In this document: in pieces, positions 55,223 to 63,286 of the stretch
Position numbering within the stretch: the first letter of the stretch is position 1
Layout of the letters: each line of letters opens with the position of its first letter
Source of the DNA: Vibrio celticus
GTDB lineage: Bacteria; Pseudomonadota; Gammaproteobacteria; Enterobacterales; Vibrionaceae
Reading direction: 5' to 3'
Assembly (NCBI RefSeq): GCF_024347335.1
Contig: NZ_AP025463.1
Coordinates: 1-64,000 of the forward strand
DNA length: 64,000 bases
Translations under genes and position numbers: made by a program
The notes under the pieces: generated by a model
Told to the model about the DNA's origin: nothing
Seen by the model: the letters and a program-made list of their open reading frames with translations, nothing else
Databases searched by the model: none

Positions 55223-57061
55223 ATGACCGCCACTCTGATTGCTGAGCAAATACCAACTCCCGCGAATGATGCGCAAACCATCTTACAAGATGTGTTTGGC
55301 TATCAAAGCTTTCGCGATGGTCAGCAAGAGGTCATTGATTTGGCCGTTGAAGGCAAAGACAGCTTGGTGATTATGCCAACCGGTGGTGGTAAATCTCTGT
55401 GTTACCAAATTCCGGCTTTGGTTCGTGAAGGGCTGACTCTGGTTATCTCGCCGCTGATCTCGTTGATGAAAGACCAAGTCGATCAACTGAAGGCCAATGG
55501 TGTTGCCGCTGAGTGTATTAACTCTTCAATGCCACGTGACCAATTGCTGAATGTGTTCAATCGCATGAACTCAGGTCAGCTGAAAATGGTGTATGTGTCG
55601 CCAGAGCGCGTGTTGATGCGTGACTTTATCGAGCGTCTTCAAGGTTTACCGCTTTCAATGATTGCAGTCGATGAAGCGCACTGTATCTCTCAATGGGGTC
55701 ACGACTTCCGCCCTGAATACGCATCATTAGGTCAGCTTAAACAGTATTTTCCACATGTGCCTTACATGGCGCTCACAGCAACCGCTGATGATGCGACGCG
55801 CAAAGATATTATCTCGCGCCTACAGCTCCTAGATCCGCACACTTACTTAGGCAGCTTTGATCGCCCTAATATTCGCTACAACTTGGTTGAGAAGCACAAA
55901 CCCGTGTCACAGGTGGTTCGTTACCTAGAAACACAAAAGGGCAATTGTGGCATCATCTACTGTGGTAGCCGTAAGAAAGTGGAGATGGTGACCGAGAAGC
56001 TATGCAATAACGGTATTCGCGCCGCGGGTTATCACGCTGGTATGGACACCGATGAGCGTGCTTACGTTCAAGAAGCCTTCCAACGCGATGATATTCAGAT
56101 CGTGGTCGCGACTGTTGCCTTCGGTATGGGCATCAACAAACCCAACGTACGCTTTGTGGTGCACTTTGATATCCCACGCAATATCGAGTCTTACTATCAA
56201 GAGACTGGCCGTGCAGGTCGTGATGGTTTACCTGCTGAAGCGATGATGCTGTTTGACCCGGCCGATATGGGTTGGCTGCGTCGTATGCTGGATGAGAAAG
56301 AAGAAGGCCCGCAAAAACAGGTTGAGATGCACAAGTTGAACGCGATGAGTGCTTTTGCCGAAGCGCAAACGTGTCGTCGTCAGGTTCTGCTTAACTACTT
56401 TGGTGAGTATCGTGAGAAGCAATGTGGCAACTGCGATATCTGCCTCGATCCACCTAAGCATTTTGATGCGACCCAAGAAGCGCAAAAGGCGTTGTCTTGT
56501 GTGTACCGCGTGAATCAGTCGTTTGGTATGGGCTACGTGGTCGAAGTGATGCGTGGTATGCAGAACATCCGTGTCCGCGATAATGGTCACGATAAGCTGT
56601 CTACCTACGGTATTGGCCGCGACCATAGCCACGATTACTGGATCAGTATCTTCCGTCAGCTGATTCATAAAGGTTTGTTGTTCCAAAACATCACTCGTAA
56701 CTCGACATTACAGCTAACAGAAGAAGCCCGCCCGTTACTGCGCGGTGAGATGTCTTTGGAGTTGGCTGTTCCTCGTTTAGATACCGCGGTGCGTAATGCG
56801 AAGTCCGATAAACTGAGCAGTAAGAACTACGATAAGAAGCTGTTTGCGAAACTGCGAAAGCTGCGTAAGTCGATTGCAGATGTAGATGGCTTACCACCAT
56901 ACGTGGTATTCAGTGACGCGACCTTGATTGATATGGCTGAAATACTGCCTACCTCATACGGTGAGATGCTGGCAGTCAACGGTGTTGGTCAACGTAAACT
57001 CGATAAGTACGCAGACCCATTCCTAGATCTGATTCAAGAACACATCACCACACACGGCTAG
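55223..57061 (+). CDS. recQ: ATP-dependent DNA helicase RecQ
   Basis: SF2 3'-5' helicase for recombination and replication-fork repair. I choose ATG 55223 (MTATLIAEQIPTP), which has AGGA six bases upstream; the frame runs 53 codons further toward rarD without family support. This gives 612 residues against 609 in E. coli. Motifs: GGGKSLCYQIP, VDEAHCISQWGHDFRPEY, and ETGRAGRDG. The zinc-binding CRRQ...CGNCDIC is near 380, and a C-terminal HRDC domain starts near 525. Confidence 0.95.
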   Translation: MTATLIAEQIPTPANDAQTILQDVFGYQSFRDGQQEVIDLAVEGKDSLVIMPTGGGKSLCYQIPALVREGLTLVISPLISLMKDQVDQLKANGVAAECINSSMPRDQLLNVFNRMNSGQLKMVYVSPERVLMRDFIERLQGLPLSMIAVDEAHCISQWGHDFRPEYASLGQLKQYFPHVPYMALTATADDATRKDIISRLQLLDPHTYLGSFDRPNIRYNLVEKHKPVSQVVRYLETQKGNCGIIYCGSRKKVEMVTEKLCNNGIRAAGYHAGMDTDERAYVQEAFQRDDIQIVVATVAFGMGINKPNVRFVVHFDIPRNIESYYQETGRAGRDGLPAEAMMLFDPADMGWLRRMLDEKEEGPQKQVEMHKLNAMSAFAEAQTCRRQVLLNYFGEYREKQCGNCDICLDPPKHFDATQEAQKALSCVYRVNQSFGMGYVVEVMRGMQNIRVRDNGHDKLSTYGIGRDHSHDYWISIFRQLIHKGLLFQNITRNSTLQLTEEARPLLRGEMSLELAVPRLDTAVRNAKSDKLSSKNYDKKLFAKLRKLRKSIADVDGLPPYVVFSDATLIDMAEILPTSYGEMLAVNGVGQRKLDKYADPFLDLIQEHITTHG

Positions 57062-57110
57062 TTTGCAAGAAACGTCTAACTAATAGAAAAAGAATAAGGT
57101 TAATAGGGAC

Positions 57111-57422
57111 ATGACAACACAAACAGAATTTGGCTTAAGAGAGTATTTGGCTGAGGAAGGGCGTTTATTGATTACGTCTCCAAGTTTTGATTTTGATTCT
57201 TATGAAGTGCTAGGTAAAAAGCTGGTGGCGTTGCTGTCAGCGTCAGTTGTTGAAAAGCAATGGGACGCCGATATGCATTCTTGGTTGATTGATTTTGAAG
57301 ATTGTCGAATGTTCTTAAAGTCTGAACATTACAGTGAATCAATCTGGTTTGAGTCGTTGAACGCAGAAGAGAGCCGAGAAGAGTTTGATTATCTCGCGGC
57401 GCTTTTTAAGCGCGGTTTTTAA
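57111..57422 (+). CDS. DUF3630-like protein
   Basis: A 103-residue acidic soluble protein with FDFDSYEVLGKKLVALLSASVVEKQWDADMHSW and a Phe/Glu-rich C-terminus (ESREEFDYLAALFKRGF). I believe it belongs to DUF3630, a family of small gammaproteobacterial proteins, but this is by memory of its pattern. Function unknown. It starts 49 bp after recQ and is probably co-transcribed with it. Confidence 0.65.
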   Translation: MTTQTEFGLREYLAEEGRLLITSPSFDFDSYEVLGKKLVALLSASVVEKQWDADMHSWLIDFEDCRMFLKSEHYSESIWFESLNAEESREEFDYLAALFKRGF

Positions 57423-57429
57423 CTTTTAG

Positions 57430-57486
57430 CATGGCTTCTGAAACGTAGCTTCTAAACTTAGCTTTTAAACATAGTTTCTAACGCTA
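57430..57486 (+). repeat. four imperfect tandem repeats of about 14 bp
   Basis: Units read GGCTTCTGAAACGTA, GCTTCTAAACTTA, GCTTTTAAACATA and GTTTCTAACGCTA, just after the DUF3630-like gene. A hairpin (GTGAGAA / TTCTCAC, 57500-57529) follows. No gene is seen in 57423-57650. Confidence 0.45.
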
Positions 57487-57553
57487 TTCACCAATAAAAG
57501 TGAGAATAAACGTTTGCGTTTGTTCTCACCGTTGCAGCCAATATTGATTAATG

Positions 57554-57559
57554 TATAAT
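57554..57559 (+). promoter_or_regulatory. -10 element of yhhQ
   Basis: A perfect TATAAT lies 92 bp before the preQ1 aptamer. The -35 is weak, so the assignment is tentative. Confidence 0.4.
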
Positions 57560-57651
57560 CGCCCGCCGCTCAACAGAGCAATTTTTAGATACATTTTTTA
57601 ATTCACATTATTGGTAAGAGCTTTCTTGGATTATTCGAAGAAATGACTCGA

Positions 57652-57687
57652 TTTGGGTTCCCTCACCCCCAAACCAAACTAAAAAGG
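57652..57687 (+). promoter_or_regulatory. preQ1-I riboswitch overlapping the yhhQ ribosome-binding site
   Basis: This 36-nt element has the preQ1-I layout. P1 TTTGGG (57652-57657) pairs with CCCAAA (57668-57673). The 10-nt loop TTCCCTCACC ends in the C that would pair with preQ1. An A-rich tail CCAAACTAAAAAGG follows, and its final GG (part of the Shine-Dalgarno) can pair with CC of the loop as a pseudoknot. It closely resembles the short translational preQ1 switch known from Thermoanaerobacter. The controlled gene is a queuosine-precursor transporter, the expected partner. Confidence 0.85.
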
Positions 57688-57693
57688 TACAGC

Positions 57694-58365
57694 ATGAGTA
57701 ACTTTACCCCTGCGCAACAGCGCAAAGCCCTAGCACTATTAGTTTTGTTCCATTTGGTGATTATTGCGTCAAGCAACTATCTGGTTCAGCTACCTTTTAC
57801 CGTCTTCGGTATGCACACCACTTGGGGTGCTTTCACTTTCCCGTTTATCTTCCTAGCGACCGATCTGACCGTACGCATTTTTGGCGCGCAGCTTGCCCGT
57901 AAAATCATTTTCTTAGTGATGTTACCAGCGCTGGCCGTTTCTTATTTCTTGTCAGTGGTGTTCTTTGAAGGTTCATTCCAAGGCTTTAGCCAATTAGGTG
58001 AGTTCAACTTGTTTGTTGCTCGTATCGCCGCGGCGAGCTTCATGGCTTATTTACTGGGTCAGATCTTAGATGTGCATGTTTTCAACCGTCTGCGTCAGCT
58101 TAAACAGTGGTGGGTTGCCCCAACATGTTCAACGCTATTCGGTAATGCCATTGATACCATCGCTTTCTTTGCGATTGCTTTCTATCAAAGCCCAGATCCA
58201 TTTATGGCCGAGCATTGGACTGAGATTGCTTTAGTCGATTACGGATTCAAACTTATCATCAGCCTAGGCTTGTTCGTGCCTATGTACGGCGTGCTTCTTA
58301 ACTACATTGTTAGAAAGCTAACCGCAGTGAACCCTGACTTTAAAGCGACAGGCGTGAACGCTTAA
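57694..58365 (+). CDS. yhhQ: queuosine precursor (preQ0/preQ1) transporter YhhQ
   Basis: Inner-membrane transporter of the VUT/COG1738 family that imports 7-cyano- or 7-aminomethyl-7-deazaguanine. The start is ATG 57694 (MSNFTPAQQRKALALLVLFH) behind AAAAAGG; the frame extends 17 codons upstream, through the riboswitch. The 223 residues show about six helices with the family motifs VYRSNYL-type QLPFTVFGMHTTWGAF, FPFIFLATDLTVRIFGA and KLIISLGLFVPMYG. Expression should fall when preQ1 is plentiful. Confidence 0.92.
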   Translation: MSNFTPAQQRKALALLVLFHLVIIASSNYLVQLPFTVFGMHTTWGAFTFPFIFLATDLTVRIFGAQLARKIIFLVMLPALAVSYFLSVVFFEGSFQGFSQLGEFNLFVARIAAASFMAYLLGQILDVHVFNRLRQLKQWWVAPTCSTLFGNAIDTIAFFAIAFYQSPDPFMAEHWTEIALVDYGFKLIISLGLFVPMYGVLLNYIVRKLTAVNPDFKATGVNA

Positions 58366-58404
58366 GTTTGAGATTTGTAACACAAAGCATTAATGCAGCG
58401 ATAA

Positions 58405-58443
58405 GAAAAAGCCCAAGTTAGTCTACTAACTTGGGCTTTTTTA
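58405..58443. terminator. bidirectional terminator between yhhQ and gppA
   Basis: The stem AAAAAGCCCAAGTTAGT / ACTAACTTGGGCTTTTT with a CT loop separates convergent genes and has A and T runs on both ends. Confidence 0.9.
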
Positions 58444-58466
58444 ATTTCTAGCGTCAGATACTAATA

Positions 58467-59960
58467 TCAGAGGCATTTAATATTCAATGGCCAGCCAATA
58501 TCGGTTTGTCTATTCGACTCGATCTCTAGCTCAGCAGCGGTCAGCGGGTTGTCTGCTAGCCATTGCTTAGAAAGCGCTAAGGTCAAGTTGTTACCATCGG
58601 TTGCAAGCTTAAACTCAGGCTCTAGCGCTGGATTGCGACGGTGAGTCAACAAAATAGCCAAACGCAGAATACGTAAGATACGCTTGCTGCTGGTGCCTGA
58701 GATAGCGTGTTGCTCTGGTAATGAAGTTAACTGCTCACGGTAGCGACGAGTTAACTCACCCAAGTAGTGCTTTTGCGCTCGAGTAAAGCCAGGCAGGTCT
58801 AAGTTCTGCAGCAGGTAAGCGCTGTGCTCACCACCTTTTTTGAAATCGATGGTTAAACCAATCTCGTGAAGCTTAGCTGCCGTTTGCAATAGCACACCAG
58901 CTTGAGGTTCTGAAACCCACGCTTCGGCACCTGCTTGGTCTAGCAGCGTTTGTGCGACTACTGCTACTTGTTCACCGTAGCTTACGTCCATCTGGTAGCG
59001 TGATTGAACACTCTTAATGGTACGTGCACGAATATCTTCTTGGCGCAGCTCATCAACCATCTCGTAGGCTAGGCCTTCGCGGAGTGCACCGCCTGCGAGT
59101 GTCATTGAATCTATTTCAAGCAACTCAAAAATAGCAATAAGAATAGAAAGGCCACTCGGGAACACTAATGCGCGTTCAAGGGTAAGTCCTTCGATTTCTA
59201 GCTCTTCCAAGCGCTCAGTAATCATCGCTTGTTTCTGTAGACGCTTAAGTTTGGCATGAGTAATCACTTCATCCATGCCTTGCGCCAACATGATCTCTTG
59301 CAGTGCTTGAACGGTACCGCTTGCGCCCACACACACATCCCATCCGATATCAGTGTAGCTATCTAGGATAGGAGCCAACGTTGACTTCGCCGCTTCAATG
59401 GCGTTGTTAAAGTTGGTTGCGGTTAATTGGCGATCTTTAAAGTGGCGCTCAAGCCAAGTCACACAGCCCATCTTCAGGCTGGTTAGTGCTTTCGCTGAGA
59501 AGCCTTCACCAATGATCATCTCGGTGCTTGCGCCACCAATATCAACAACCAGTCGGCGGCCGCTGCCACCAGAAGTGTGTGCTACGCCTTTATAGATAGT
59601 CGCAGCTTCTTCTTCACCGGAGATAACATTGATGTCGTAACCAAGGATCTGGTTCGCTTTCTCTAGAAATATATCCACATTGATAGCAGTACGTAGGGTC
59701 GCTGTACCGACAATGCGGATATTTTCTTTTGGAATATCTTGCAGTCGCTCTGCAAAGAGACTCAAACAGTCCCAACCGCGCTGCATGGCTTCTGTACTAA
59801 GCGCATTATTTTCATCTAAGCCTGCAGCTAAACGCACTTTGCGCTTAATTTTAGCCATGGTTTGTACGCTGCCATCGATATGACGCACAACGAGCATATG
59901 AAAACTGTTCGACCCGAGGTCGATTGCAGCGTAAAGCGGGGGTGACACTGTTTGACTCAT
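58467..59960 (-). CDS. gppA: pppGpp 5'-phosphohydrolase / exopolyphosphatase GppA
   Basis: Converts pppGpp to ppGpp and can degrade polyphosphate. The 497 residues (E. coli GppA 494) carry the actin-like ATPase motifs AAIDLGSNSFHMLV near 12, VVDIGGASTEMI near 138 and GGALREGL near 288. A C-terminal HD-type domain has KLHEIGLTIDFKKGGEHSAYLL. It is assigned GppA rather than Ppx because of its location beside rhlB and trxA, as in E. coli. It starts 6 bp after the rhlB stop. Confidence 0.93.
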   Translation of the reverse strand: MSQTVSPPLYAAIDLGSNSFHMLVVRHIDGSVQTMAKIKRKVRLAAGLDENNALSTEAMQRGWDCLSLFAERLQDIPKENIRIVGTATLRTAINVDIFLEKANQILGYDINVISGEEEAATIYKGVAHTSGGSGRRLVVDIGGASTEMIIGEGFSAKALTSLKMGCVTWLERHFKDRQLTATNFNNAIEAAKSTLAPILDSYTDIGWDVCVGASGTVQALQEIMLAQGMDEVITHAKLKRLQKQAMITERLEELEIEGLTLERALVFPSGLSILIAIFELLEIDSMTLAGGALREGLAYEMVDELRQEDIRARTIKSVQSRYQMDVSYGEQVAVVAQTLLDQAGAEAWVSEPQAGVLLQTAAKLHEIGLTIDFKKGGEHSAYLLQNLDLPGFTRAQKHYLGELTRRYREQLTSLPEQHAISGTSSKRILRILRLAILLTHRRNPALEPEFKLATDGNNLTLALSKQWLADNPLTAAELEIESNRQTDIGWPLNIKCL

Positions 59961-59966
59961 AAGCGA

Positions 59967-61277
59967 CTAAGCTTCCTTGTTATGACGCGGTTGGCGTGGG
60001 CGACGGTTCTGGTTTGGTTTACGGTTACCGTTGCGTGGGCCATTGTTGTTTGAGCGACGTTGTTGCGGGTTACGTGTACGTAAGCGCAATGGTGCTGGTA
60101 GATCTTCTAGCAGTGCAGAAGCATCGTAGTCAGACACAGGAATAGCGTGCTCAATGTATTCTTCGATTGGTGGCAAGTTGATTGCGTAATCTTCACAAGC
60201 AAAGCTGATCGAGTGACCACTTGCACCAGCACGACCGGTACGGCCGATACGGTGAACGTAATCTTCACAGTCATCAGGTAGGTCGAAGTTGAATACGTGT
60301 GTTACTTGAGGAATGTGTAGACCACGTGCTGCAACGTCGGTTGCGACAAGCAGGTCAACATCACCTTTAGTGAATTGCTCAAGAATCTTTTCACGTTTCT
60401 TCTGAGGAACATCGCCAGTTAGCAGGCCAACACGGTGACCATCTGCAGCTAGGTGACCCCAAACAGACTCACATTTATGCTTAGTGTTAGCGAAGATGAT
60501 AGCGCGCTCTGGCCACTCTTCTTCAACTAGAGTCTGCAGCAGTGCCATTTTGTGTTCGTTTGATGGGTAGAACAGCTCTTCCTGAATACGGTGACCTGTT
60601 TTACGCTCTGGCTCAACAACAACATGCTCTGGGTTGTGCATGTGTTCGAACGCTAGCTCTTGTACGCGGTAAGACAATGTCGCAGAGAACAGCATGTTCA
60701 GGCGATCTTTTGGCTCAGGCATACGGCGGAACAAGAAGCGGATGTCTTTGATGAAACCAAGATCGAACATGCGATCAGCTTCGTCAAGAACAACAGCTTG
60801 AATGTGGTTAAGGTTAAATACCTTCTGCTTGTAGAAATCGATGATGCGGCCAGTCGTACCAATTAAGATATCTGCGCCTTCTTCGATTTTACCTAGTTGC
60901 TTGTCGTAGCTTTCGCCACCGTAAGCAAGTGCTGCCTTGATACCTGTGCTTTCAACCAGAGAGTCAGCATCGTTGTAGATCTGAATCGCGAGTTCACGCG
61001 TTGGTGCCATAATAATCGCACGCGGCTGGTTAGGCTTACGCCCTTCATGCTCAGGTGTTTTTAGCAGGTGGTTAAAAGTAGCAGTAAGAAACGCAAGCGT
61101 TTTACCAGTACCCGTTTGGGCCTGGCCTGCAATGTCTTGGCCGGTGAGCAGTACCGGGAGCGCCAAGGCTTGGATAGGGGTACAATAATCGAACCCTTTT
61201 TTCTCCAATCCTTCAATGACTTGCGGAAGTAAATCCAAGTCGGCGAACTTTTGCTCTGTGATATGCGTCTTTTTCAT
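59967..61277 (-). CDS. rhlB: ATP-dependent RNA helicase RhlB
   Basis: DEAD-box helicase that unwinds RNA for the degradosome (binds RNase E). The 436 residues start MKKTHITEQKFADLDLLPQVIEGL. Motifs: AQTGTGKTLAFL, APTRELAIQI, VLDEADRMFDLGF, SAT, VATDVAARGLHIP and HRIGRTGRAG. The C-terminal tail (from about 395) is rich in Arg, Asn and Pro and lacks other structure. Divergent from trxA, as in E. coli. Confidence 0.96.
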   Translation of the reverse strand: MKKTHITEQKFADLDLLPQVIEGLEKKGFDYCTPIQALALPVLLTGQDIAGQAQTGTGKTLAFLTATFNHLLKTPEHEGRKPNQPRAIIMAPTRELAIQIYNDADSLVESTGIKAALAYGGESYDKQLGKIEEGADILIGTTGRIIDFYKQKVFNLNHIQAVVLDEADRMFDLGFIKDIRFLFRRMPEPKDRLNMLFSATLSYRVQELAFEHMHNPEHVVVEPERKTGHRIQEELFYPSNEHKMALLQTLVEEEWPERAIIFANTKHKCESVWGHLAADGHRVGLLTGDVPQKKREKILEQFTKGDVDLLVATDVAARGLHIPQVTHVFNFDLPDDCEDYVHRIGRTGRAGASGHSISFACEDYAINLPPIEEYIEHAIPVSDYDASALLEDLPAPLRLRTRNPQQRRSNNNGPRNGNRKPNQNRRPRQPRHNKEA

Positions 61278-61388
61278 TGCTATAGAATATCAGCTTAAGC
61301 TTGCAATACGAAAGTAAATACATTCCAATAGGGCATCTATTTACTGGTTATCATCCAACCAGTTCTAAAAAATACATTGGAGTGGAAG

Positions 61389-61715
61389 ATGAGTGATAAG
61401 ATTTTGCAGCTAACTGATGACGGTTTTGATAACGATGTAATCAATGCTGCAGGCCCTGTTCTTGTTGATTTTTGGGCAGAATGGTGTGGTCCATGTAAAA
61501 TGATTGCGCCGATTCTTGATGAAATCGCAGACGAGTACGAAGGCAAGCTCACAATCGGTAAATTAAATATCGACCAAAATGCTGGTACTCCACCAAAGTT
61601 TGGTATTCGCGGTATTCCAACGCTACTTCTTTTCAAAGATGGCGGCGTAGCAGCGACTAAAGTTGGTGCATTATCTAAAACTCAACTTAAAGAGTTCTTA
61701 GACGCTAACCTATAA
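61389..61715 (+). CDS. trxA: thioredoxin 1
   Basis: Small dithiol reductase for ribonucleotide reductase, PAPS reductase and peroxiredoxins such as the nearby Tpx. The start is ATG 61389 (MSDKILQLTDDGFD) with GGAG six bases upstream, giving 108 residues as in E. coli (109). The active site WCGPCK is near 32 and the cis-Pro is in RGIPTLLLF. A hairpin terminator follows. Confidence 0.97.
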   Translation: MSDKILQLTDDGFDNDVINAAGPVLVDFWAEWCGPCKMIAPILDEIADEYEGKLTIGKLNIDQNAGTPPKFGIRGIPTLLLFKDGGVAATKVGALSKTQLKEFLDANL

Positions 61716-61735
61716 TCAGGTCAGCATTTGAAAAG

Positions 61736-61772
61736 AAACCGTGCAGTTAACAAATGCGCGGTTTTGTTTTTT
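61736..61772 (+). terminator. trxA terminator
   Basis: AAACCG...CGGTTT with imperfect inner pairing (GTGCA / TGCGC) is followed by TGTTTTTT. It lies upstream of the rho leader. Confidence 0.7.
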
Positions 61773-61915
61773 CTAAGCTATGGACTAGTCTTAGTTTTAG
61801 TGCTAATTTATCGCACGTTAATTGAACGAATTTCTCTTCTTGGTCGATCCTGTGACCAAATCCTTCTTAACTTAAGAAAACAGATCCTATTTTGACTAAA
61901 CAAACTTCCACCACT

Positions 61916-63175
61916 ATGAATCTTACTGAACTGAAGAACAGACCTGTGTCTGAGCTTGTTAAACTTAGCGAAAGCTTAGGTCTTGAAAATCAAGCTCGCC
62001 TAAGAAAACAAGACATTATCTTCTCCATCCTTAAAGCGCATGCAAAAAGTGGTGAAGACATCTTTGGTGATGGTGTTCTAGAAATTCTTCAAGACGGTTT
62101 TGGTTTCCTACGTAGCGCCGACAGTTCATACCTGGCTGGCCCAGATGATATCTACGTATCACCAAGCCAAATTCGTCGTTTTAACCTACGTACAGGTGAC
62201 TCTATTGGCGGTAAAATCCGTCCACCTAAAGACGGTGAGCGTTACTTTGCACTGCTTAAAGTAAACACGGTTAACTACGACAAGCCAGACAACGCTCGTA
62301 ACAAGATTCTTTTCGAAAACCTTACTCCTCTTCACGCTAACGAACGTATGGTGATGGAAGCGGGTAATGGTGCGACTGAAGATATTACGGCTCGTATTCT
62401 TGACCTTGCATCTCCAATTGGTAAAGGTCAGCGTGGTCTGATTGTTGCTCCGCCTAAAGCGGGTAAGACAATGCTTCTGCAAAACATTGCTCAAAGCATT
62501 GCACGTAACCATCCTGAGTGTGAACTAATGGTTCTACTTATCGATGAGCGTCCAGAAGAAGTAACAGAAATGCAGCGTCTAGTTAAAGGCGAAGTAGTTG
62601 CTTCAACATTCGATGAGCCAGCATCTCGCCACGTACAAGTTGCAGAAATGGTTATCGAGAAAGCGAAGCGCCTTGTTGAACACAAGAAAGACGTAGTTAT
62701 CCTACTGGATTCTATTACTCGCCTAGCTCGTGCTTACAACACTGTGATTCCTTCATCAGGTAAAGTTCTTACTGGTGGTGTTGATGCGAATGCTCTACAT
62801 CGTCCAAAGCGTTTCTTCGGTGCGGCACGTAACGTAGAAGAAGGCGGTAGCTTGACTATCATCGCAACAGCACTGGTTGATACTGGTTCTAAGATGGATG
62901 AAGTTATCTACGAAGAATTCAAAGGTACAGGTAATATGGAACTGCACCTTAACCGTAAGATTGCTGAAAAACGCGTATTCCCAGCGATTGATTTCAACCG
63001 CTCTGGTACTCGTCGTGAAGAGCTTCTTACCAAGAACGATGAACTACAGAAGATGTGGATCCTGCGTAAGATTGTTCACCCAATGGGCGAAATTGACGCA
63101 ATGGAATTCCTTATCGACAAGCTAGCAATGACGAAAACGAACGATGAGTTCTTTGACGCAATGCGTCGTCAGTAA
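61916..63175 (+). CDS. rho: transcription termination factor Rho
   Basis: Hexameric RNA-dependent ATPase that ends transcription of untranslated RNA. The start is placed at ATG 61916 (MNLTELKNRPVSEL), giving 419 residues, exactly the E. coli length; a TTG eight codons earlier is in frame but not conserved. Features: the RNA-binding cold-shock-like domain (GFGFLRSADSSYL), Walker A PPKAGKT near 181, Walker B VVILLDSITRLARA, and the R-loop GTGNMELHL. It lies downstream of trxA, as in E. coli. Confidence 0.97.
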   Translation: MNLTELKNRPVSELVKLSESLGLENQARLRKQDIIFSILKAHAKSGEDIFGDGVLEILQDGFGFLRSADSSYLAGPDDIYVSPSQIRRFNLRTGDSIGGKIRPPKDGERYFALLKVNTVNYDKPDNARNKILFENLTPLHANERMVMEAGNGATEDITARILDLASPIGKGQRGLIVAPPKAGKTMLLQNIAQSIARNHPECELMVLLIDERPEEVTEMQRLVKGEVVASTFDEPASRHVQVAEMVIEKAKRLVEHKKDVVILLDSITRLARAYNTVIPSSGKVLTGGVDANALHRPKRFFGAARNVEEGGSLTIIATALVDTGSKMDEVIYEEFKGTGNMELHLNRKIAEKRVFPAIDFNRSGTRREELLTKNDELQKMWILRKIVHPMGEIDAMEFLIDKLAMTKTNDEFFDAMRRQ

Positions 63176-63200
63176 TATTGATTAGCTGATCATTATTTAA

Positions 63201-63229
63201 TAAGCGCTGCCCTCGGGTGGCGCTTTTTA
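63201..63229 (+). terminator. rho gene terminator
   Basis: The stem AAGCGCTGCC / GGTGGCGCTT with a CTCG loop is followed by TTTAT, 26 bp after the rho stop. Confidence 0.85.
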
Positions 63230-63286
63230 TTTGCATTTTGTAGCGCCAGCTTGCAGAATGAGTAAAAGTGTTACAAGGAAGTTAAA

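Noticed and set aside
55545..55560. CACGTGAC in recQ as a parS site
   Set aside because: The outer half-sites do not match the consensus.
56228..56686. 152-codon frame antisense to recQ
   Set aside because: His/Thr-rich shadow of a certain gene; no independent start signals.
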